Shown here piece after piece: positions 57,871-64,000 of a stretch of 64,000 nt of DNA. Origin of the DNA: Cordilura impudica (Eukaryota; Arthropoda; Insecta; Diptera; Scathophagidae); assembly GCA_963682025.1 (NCBI GenBank), contig OY821521.1, positions 165,016,461 through 165,080,460 on the forward strand. Reading direction: 5' to 3'. A program made the position numbers and the translations under genes. How positions within the stretch are numbered: position 1 is the stretch's first letter; each line of letters begins with the position of its first letter. The notes under the pieces were generated by a model that was not told the origin of the DNA, made no database searches, and saw only the letters and a program-made list of their open reading frames with translations.

Positions 57871-58350
57871 CGGTATTAATTGCAATATGTCTGAAAAATG
57901 ACGTAAAAATCTGACCAACTATTAAAAAAAAGAATTACATTGAAAACTGAAAGTCAAAGTGGAGTTTAAGTTTTATGTGAGTAGCTATTAGCATACAAAT
58001 AATTAGAACTCCAAATATTTAATATAATTTTATTTTTTTTTATAAAATTTAAAAAAAATACTTATATACATATGTATGATGATTTTGAAAAAAATTTGGC
58101 GAGCAGGAGCAGTCCAAGTGTCGTCGGTTAAAATTAGTAGAAAGTCGCGGAGATACAGAAACTGCACCAGTCTTAGCTAGGGTGCCAGGGTGCTGCTTTG
58201 ATCACCGCGGCCTTGCCACCGAAACATGTTTACGCAGACGTATTATCTTCTGCACTCAGAACCATCAGATTCGATTTGCGAGCATCAATGAAGCCAGGTA
58301 TTATTAAGCCTATCCTATCTCTAAAGACAACTGCAGAGTTATTTTTTGAA
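57870..58350. other. Spacer with a GC-richer island at ~58085-58315
   Basis: The island contains AGTCGCGGAGATACAGAAAC and GATCACCGCGGCCTTGCCAC. It stands out from the AT-rich surroundings but shows no intact frame or RNA fold I recognise. It may be a worn fragment of a gene or transposon. Confidence 0.35.
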
Positions 58351-58352
58351 GT

Positions 58353-58809
58353 TTTGTTATTTTAATAATTGAGTTTGTTTGTTCAGGCTCAAGATCAAAT
58401 GTTATTACTTTAAATAAAGCTAAAACATTGGCACATTTGTTTCAAAAAATTGATCTATATTCTGCACGACAGGTTATACAGCTGTTTCGGGAAGAGTCAC
58501 CAACCCTCATCAGTAACCAAAAGCAGTAGATAGTTTGTTTGGTAAAAATTTAAATTCATATATATTTGCTGAAAACAACCAAATGAGAATTCAACCAAAA
58601 GTTATACTATTTAAGTCTTTTCCAATATACAAACAAATAAGTTTGTATACGAGTACACATTGCATACTACAATATACAAGTTTGTTTTTGTTTTAAAAAA
58701 ACAAGAAAAACAATTTGTTTTTGCTAAACTTACATTTAGCGTTAACGGCGTAATTTATGTAATTATTTTTTATAAAAATATTATTTTATTTGGAGATTTG
58801 TTATTTTAA
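58353..58809 (+). mobile_element. Solitary, diverged copy of the 487-bp hammerhead unit
   Basis: Flanked by the 13-bp direct repeat TTTGTTATTTTAA (58353-58365 and 58797-58809). It matches a forward unit from its first base (ATAATTGAGTTTG for ATGATTGAGTTTG) to near its end. Small indels and substitutions are scattered along it. The 3' ~50 bases are less similar. The ribozyme core is unchanged. Confidence 0.9.
58472..58518 (-). ncRNA. Type I hammerhead ribozyme in the solitary unit
   Basis: All 47 ribozyme bases are identical to the array copies even though the rest of the unit has diverged, which suggests the fold was kept by selection while the element was mobile. Confidence 0.88.
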
Positions 58810-58832
58810 GTTTCCGATCTTATATTTAAACA

Positions 58833-59990
58833 AGTAAGAGTGTTAAATTCGGCACAGCCACCCAATATTTGGTACGGCTACCACTTTGAAACTGTTACCG
58901 ATACTGAAACATTAAATCTGAATACCAATTATATTTTAAGTTAATTGTTTTTCTTGTTGACCAATTTCTGTTATAACAAAAAAAATGATCCTTAAAGAGA
59001 ATTAATTACTATTTGAAAAATTTCATTATTTTACTTTTACTAGAGAGAAAACACCTAAGTACTTCATAGAACACCAATGAAATTCATTATTTAACGCATC
59101 ATAATAATACCCAAAGTTTGATCCCTATAAGGCTGTTTTGAGACCTTGGAAGTCATACGATAATTCAAAAAAAAAAAAAAAAAATACTAATTATTAATAT
59201 TATAAAAGGGAAATTTTAAAATGATTTTATTTAATACAAAAAACCAAAAATAATAAAAACAGCTAAGAAACTAAAGAACGAATCTAAAATTTTTAATTTT
59301 TTAATTTTTAATTTTTAGTTTTTAATTTTTAATTTTTAATTATTAATTTTTAATTTTTAATTTTTAAATTTGAATTTTGAATTTTGAAATTTTATTTTTT
59401 AATTTTAATTTTTTAATTTTTCATTTTTAATTTTTAACTTTTCATTTTCCATTTTTCATTTTTCAATTTTCATTTTCCATTTTTCAATTTTAATTTTTAG
59501 TTTTTAATTTTTTATTTTTATTAATTTTTAATTTTAAATATTTAATTTCTAATTTTAACGATAAAAAAATATGTGGTAATTCAATATTATATGTATTATA
59601 TACACACAACTGCAATGACTTCAGCAATATGTAGAATTACAACATATACAACATATCTTAAGAAAAACAACAAACACACTGAAAAAATTAATTTTTAAGA
59701 GTTTTTTCAAAGTTTCATTTATATCTTGTGACCCCTTTAACCGATTTTGACGATTTTAAATAGCAACTCCTTTGGGATGTTAATAAACGATTTTATACAA
59801 AAACAAACGATCTAGCTTAGATATTGACGGCGTGATCGTGATTTCCACAGACAGACGATCGCTAAATCCATTGTTATAATGATCAATAAAATATATGGAT
59901 TTGGTGTCTCCGGAATTTATTTCGATGCGTTCCAAACGGAATGACAAACCTATATATACCCTCTGCCACTAAGGTGTGGAGGGTATAAAA
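58833..59990 (+). mobile_element. INE-1-like family B repeat with AATTTTT tract
   Basis: Starts ACAAGTAAGAGTGTTAAATT then CGGCACAGCC, contains a ~300-bp TTTTTAATTTTTAATTTT tract, then TGACGGCGTGATCGTGATTT, and ends TATATACCCTCTGCCACTAA with GGTGTGGAGGGTATA. Nearly the inverse of 40.09-41.42 kb. Confidence 0.65.
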
Positions 59991-60165
59991 AAAAAACTGT
60001 TATATTGATGCACTGGCATCAATTACCCACAGCATAATTATCACTTTTTTTATAAATATGTCCACAGCCCTGGGTTTTCCAATGCACAAAATATAAAAAA
60101 ATAAGTTTTTAATTTTTAGAAGATAATTTTTGAAAGTATATTTTTCAGAACGAATACAAATAAAA

Positions 60166-61391
60166 CAAGTAAGAGTGTTAAATTCGGCTGGGCCGAATCT
60201 TTGATACCCTCCACCTTTTTCATTTTTAATTTATCATTTTCTATTTTTCACTTTTCAATTTTCATCTTTCGTTTTTCATTTTTAGTTTTTAATTTTTAAT
60301 TTCTCATTTTCCATTTTTCATTTTCCACTTTTCATTTTCCATTTTTCATTTTCAATTTTCCATTTTTAATTTTTAATTTTCCATTTTTCATTTTCCATAT
60401 TCCACTTTCGATTTTTCATTTTTCATTTTTCATTTTTAATTTATTAATTTTTCATTTTCCATTTGCCATTTTTAATTTAAAATTTTCCATTTTAATTTTT
60501 CATTTTTATACCCTATACCACTATGTGGTTTGGGTATAATGACTTTGTGCTGCTGTTTGTAACAACCAAAAATATTTGACCTAGACCCATCTTTAATTAT
60601 ACCGATCGAATCAGAATCACTTTCTGAGTTGATTTAACAATGTCCGTCCGTCCGTCCGTGTGTCCATGTAAAACTTGTAATCAAACTGCAGGTCGCAAGT
60701 ATGAATATATTTTGACGAAATTTGGTATATACGCTTTTATCGGCCATGGGATGAACGCTATTGAAATTGGTGAGAATCGGTCCATGTTCAGACCTAGCCC
60801 CCATACAAATTACCCCTATGATATCGACATAAATTGTCATAAGATCCAAATTGTCATATAGATCCTACTCAAATTGGGATTATATGCGTTCATTACATCC
60901 ATTAATGAGTAGTCCAAAAATGATCCCTTTGGCCCCATATAGAGCTGCTTCCCGATCTTCACTTAAATCCATTAAAAAACAAAAATATTGCACTGATTCT
61001 TCTCAAATTTTGTTTGTATATATTTTTGCAAAATACAAGAGACTTTACCAAACATGATCAGGATCGGTCCATTTTTGGACCTAGTCCCCATATAGATATA
61101 GCATCCGATATGAACTTTTTCATATCTGCAGCCAAAAAAAAATAATAAAAATCCCACTCAAATTTGGTTTTTGCTTATTTTCTATGTCCAGTTAATTGGG
61201 CCTAAGAGATAGGGTCCCTAAACGCATGGTATAGGGTATCGTATAGTCGGTCTAGACCGACTATAAATTTCTTACTTGTTAATTTTTAATTTTTCATTTT
61301 CCATTTTCATTTTTCACTTTTCATTTTTCATTTTATTTTTTTCATTTCCGATTTTCAATTTTTCATTTTCATTTTTCATTTTTCATTTTCC

Positions 61392-61423
<32 letters not shown>

Positions 61424-61953
61424 TCCATTTTTCATTTTCCACTTTTGATTTTTATTAATTTTTAATTTATAATATTTAATTTTAATGATAAAAAAATATG
61501 TGGTAAAACTTGCTTAGGCCAATGTGACACGTGCAGTATTAATATACACACAACTGTAATGACTTCAACAATATGAAGAATTACAGCATATACAACATAT
61601 CTTAAGAAAAACAACAAACACACTGAAAAATTTTATTTTTTCAAGAGTTTTGTCAAAGTTTCATTCATAGCTCGTGAACCCTTTGCCCGATTTTGACGAT
61701 TTTAAATAGCAACTCCTTTAGGATGTTAATAAATGATTTTATACAAAAAAGAACGGTCTAGCTTAGATATTGACGGCGTGATCGTGATTTCCACAGACAG
61801 ACGGACAGACGGTCATCGGTAAATCAACTTCCCTTGTTATAAGGAAAGAGAAAATATATTTTTTTGGGAACTCAGGAATATATTTCGATGCGTTACAAAC
61901 GGAATGACAAACCTATATATACCCTCTGCCACTGAGGTGTGGAGGGTATAATA
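60166..61953 (+). mobile_element. INE-1-like family B repeat split by a family A copy
   Basis: Starts AACAAGTAAGAGTGTTAAAT and TTCGGCTGGGCCGAATC, has TTTTCATTTTCCATTTTT tracts on both sides of a nested family A element (60508-61279), and ends GGTGTGGAGGGTATAATA. The open frames here are low-complexity or repeat shadows. Confidence 0.65.
60508..61279 (+). mobile_element. INE-1-like family A repeat, full-length copy
   Basis: Runs from TATACCCTATACCACTATGT through GTCCGTCCGTCCGTGTGTCC to GTATAGTCGGTCTAGACCGA and CTATAAATTTCTTACTTG. It is the most complete copy of this family in the window and defines its ends. Confidence 0.65.
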
Positions 61954-61954
61954 A

Positions 61955-62430
61955 ATGGGAAACAAAAGCAATTGATGGCCGACTTTATGGAGGAGTATCC
62001 AATTTGGAATTAATATATGTGGACCACTCGTTACGGATCTTAATTATGGTTTACATATGCTTTTGATTTCGGCTAATGCTTGTTATTTTTAGGAATTTTC
62101 CGACTAAAAGTTCCAAGCTAAAAAGAAACTTGCTATAATAAGGCGTCAAAAAAACTGGCAAAGGACCTAATGAGGAAATGTCAATAACTTCTGCAGAAGA
62201 ACAAGTTATTAAGGCTGAATTAACAGGCGAGACAGTGAAAGGACTTGCTCGATATATTCTTGTGGTTCCAAAAAGGCACCTGAAAGTGTACTTGACGATT
62301 TTGATGCAGCAGTTGGAGCAATTTTAAATGATGTTGGTGTTAAAAATGTAGCAACGGAGAAATGGCCTGATAATACAAAAACAGATACAAAAACTGAAGC
62401 AAAGTTAACATTTCTTAAGTAGCAATTACA
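61955..62430 (+). pseudogene. Myb/SANT-like transposon protein, broken
   Basis: Fragments in shifting frames: NGKQKQLMADFMEEYPIWN (start of a Myb/SANT-like DNA-binding domain), then KKKLAIIRRQK followed one frame over by NEEMSITSAEEQVIKAELTG, then APESVLDDFDAAVGAILNDV. Proteins with this order accompany Harbinger-type transposases and resemble the zeste DNA-binding region. Stops and frameshifts interrupt it. No inverted ends found. Confidence 0.5.
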
Positions 62431-62780
62431 GCTTAACTCTAAGCTGGACCATTTAATTACATGTTTTTACTACAAGGTCTCTGAACATAAAATAAATATT
62501 TTTGATTTTAATTTATTTCCTATTTCACAAACATTTCACAATTTGCAATTCAGTTACAAACTCCCACACAGAAAGAATCTATATATTAATACGTGAAGGT
62601 AAATATTTAGTTCCCTTTTTAAGCAATATGCGGGCACGTAGGAGTGTGAAAATTGGCATAGGAGAAGCTGAGAATGATAAAATTTATTTTTAATCTGTCT
62701 TAAAAATATGTTAAATTAAATAAAATAAAACACTTCTAATAATTCGTTACACCCTGTTAATGCGAAGAAATTAAATTATA
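62431..62780. other. AT-rich spacer, nothing recognised
   Basis: The short frame at 62502-62693 has no domain. Confidence 0.35.
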
Positions 62781-62784
62781 TATC

Positions 62785-63190
62785 TAACGCTCTGTGTTGA
62801 ATTGTGAATTGCTAAAATTGATTAACATACCTTTAACTCATTTAAATATTCATAAATTTTATAAATATACAATACATATATATTAAAAAAACAAAAATTT
62901 AATGAAAAAATAATATTTCCTAGAATTTGCACTCGGATTTCGAGTGCTGGGCTATACTAATAGAAATTAAAAGGGGCAAAATCCAAATCTCTGATAAATT
63001 AAAAAAATTTGTTCGCATAAAGCACAGATGGCAGAAAGATCTACAGAGCAGGAAACCTACTAGGTTTACAACATACTTTCAGACGCTCTGTGTTGAATTG
63101 TGAATTGCTAAAATTGATTACATACCTTTAGGCTCATTTAAAATTCATAAATTTTATATATATATATATATAAAATTTTTAAATTTTTGT

Positions 63191-63242
<52 letters not shown>

Positions 63243-63440
63243 ACAAAAATTTAAAGAAAAAATAATATTTCCTAGAATTTGCACTCGAATTTCGAGTGCT
63301 GGGCTATACTAGTAGAATTTAAAAGGGGCAAAATCCAAATCTCTGATAAATTAAAAATTTTTTTCGCATAAAGCACAGATGGCAGAAAGATCTGAAGAAT
63401 ATATACTACAGAGCAAGAAACCGACTAGGTCAAGATTACA
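62785..63440 (+). mobile_element. Two tandem Helitron-like 3' ends
   Basis: A ~290-bp block beginning ACGCTCTGTGTTGAATTGTG occurs at 62788 and 63083. Each holds the terminal hairpin (GCACTCGGATTTCGAGTGC near 62930 and GCACTCGAATTTCGAGTGC near 63280) followed by TGGGCTATACTARTAG. A (TA)n microsatellite of about 40 bp at 63196-63237 sits in the second copy. Confidence 0.55.
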
Positions 63441-64000
63441 ACATACTTTCAAAACAAATGTAATTAATCAAAATAATAAAGGAATTGGTTAGCTTAGAGC
63501 AGGGTGAAAGGTTCAATCCGCGTCAGATCAACCCAGGCATCTCTGCATTTAGGGAGGTGTACATAATTATTGGAAACGGAAAACACCATTTTGTGACAAA
63601 CTTTGTGTAAATAATGGAAACGTAGTAGGCGACTACGAAAACTGTCAGCTTTTTCGATATTTTAATTCATTAGTGTATACTATAAAACAACTAGAGAGAC
63701 CAGTAGCAGATTTCGACGCACGTACCACCCTCAATCTACTCTTTCGATAACAAAAAGATGTAGTTTGATTTATGTTTTTGTTTACTTTTTTCTCTTCTTT
63801 TTTAAATTGGATATTCACTAATGATAACTTGTTATAATTACGTTTACGAAAGGAACGTATGCGGTAATTTAACTACTTTATTCATCACGTAATTTTATAC
63901 GATACGAAAGCTAATACGTTCACGTATGCGGTAATTAGGCCCCTGTAGTTAAAATATACTTCGCCACATTCAAAACATTCATCATATGACAAGCACATAT
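63440..64000. other. Right edge, nothing recognised
   Basis: Contains TTATTGGAAACGGAAAACAC and a near-repeat AATAATGGAAACG, and two GTATGCGGTAATT words at 63857 and 63923. No gene is supported. Confidence 0.35.

Noticed and set aside
61276..61458. Phe/Ser-rich 60-residue frame
   Set aside because: Translation of a TTTTCATTTTTCATTTTCC tract; low-complexity only.

Overview
The window is AT-rich, intron-rich and packed with transposon debris. It comes from an insect genome, most likely a schizophoran fly and probably a calyptrate. Three observations support this: short introns of 57-72 bp with metazoan splice signals, a recognisable macoilin orthologue with the Gln/His/Asn/Ser runs common in fly proteins, and interspersed repeats whose layout recalls Drosophila INE-1/DINE-1. 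I see no prokaryotic operons, rRNA genes or CRISPR arrays.

Only one conserved host gene is supported. It is macoilin (MACO1/TMEM57 orthologue) on the minus strand, from its start codon at 27409 to exon 6 at 6202. I reconstructed six coding exons that join in phase into about 495 residues. The C-terminal coiled-coil part is expected left of the window. Its introns 1, 4, 5 and 6 are swollen by nested mobile elements: a Penelope-like retroelement (7.2-8.9 kb), AAGAAAAGGTAC-type minisatellites, INE-1-like repeats, a Tc1 element carrying a 123-bp tandem array and a hAT-like foldback (16.7-20.3 kb), a large palindromic element (21.7-23.9 kb) and a 35-bp minisatellite (25.3-27.2 kb).

Right of macoilin (27.9-64 kb) I see only mobile and repetitive DNA. 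This includes a mariner relic; an apparently intact two-exon transposase gene (559 aa) between ~430-bp terminal inverted repeats (31.7-34.7 kb); several Tc1/mariner elements; Helitron-like and INE-1-like copies; and a broken Myb/SANT-like gene.

The standout is at 45.9-53.3 kb. A 487-bp unit is repeated about 6.7 times in one direction and then 8.5 times in the other, and the whole block is inserted in a decayed Tc1 element with a ~12-bp target-site duplication. Each unit carries a complete type I hammerhead ribozyme: full core, paired stems I, II and III, and an internal loop in stem I. Sixteen ribozyme copies lie in the array. A diverged single unit at 58.36-58.80 kb has its own 13-bp target duplication, so the sequence is mobile. 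The Penelope-like element in the same window, which encodes a reverse transcriptase C-terminal part with YVDD and a GIY-YIG nuclease, carries hammerhead-like cores in its inverted terminal repeats. A third repeat family (57.7 and 38.4 kb) holds another, decaying hammerhead. Together these suggest a retrozyme-like system: small self-cleaving RNAs that become circular, are copied by Penelope-type machinery and are inserted as concatemers.
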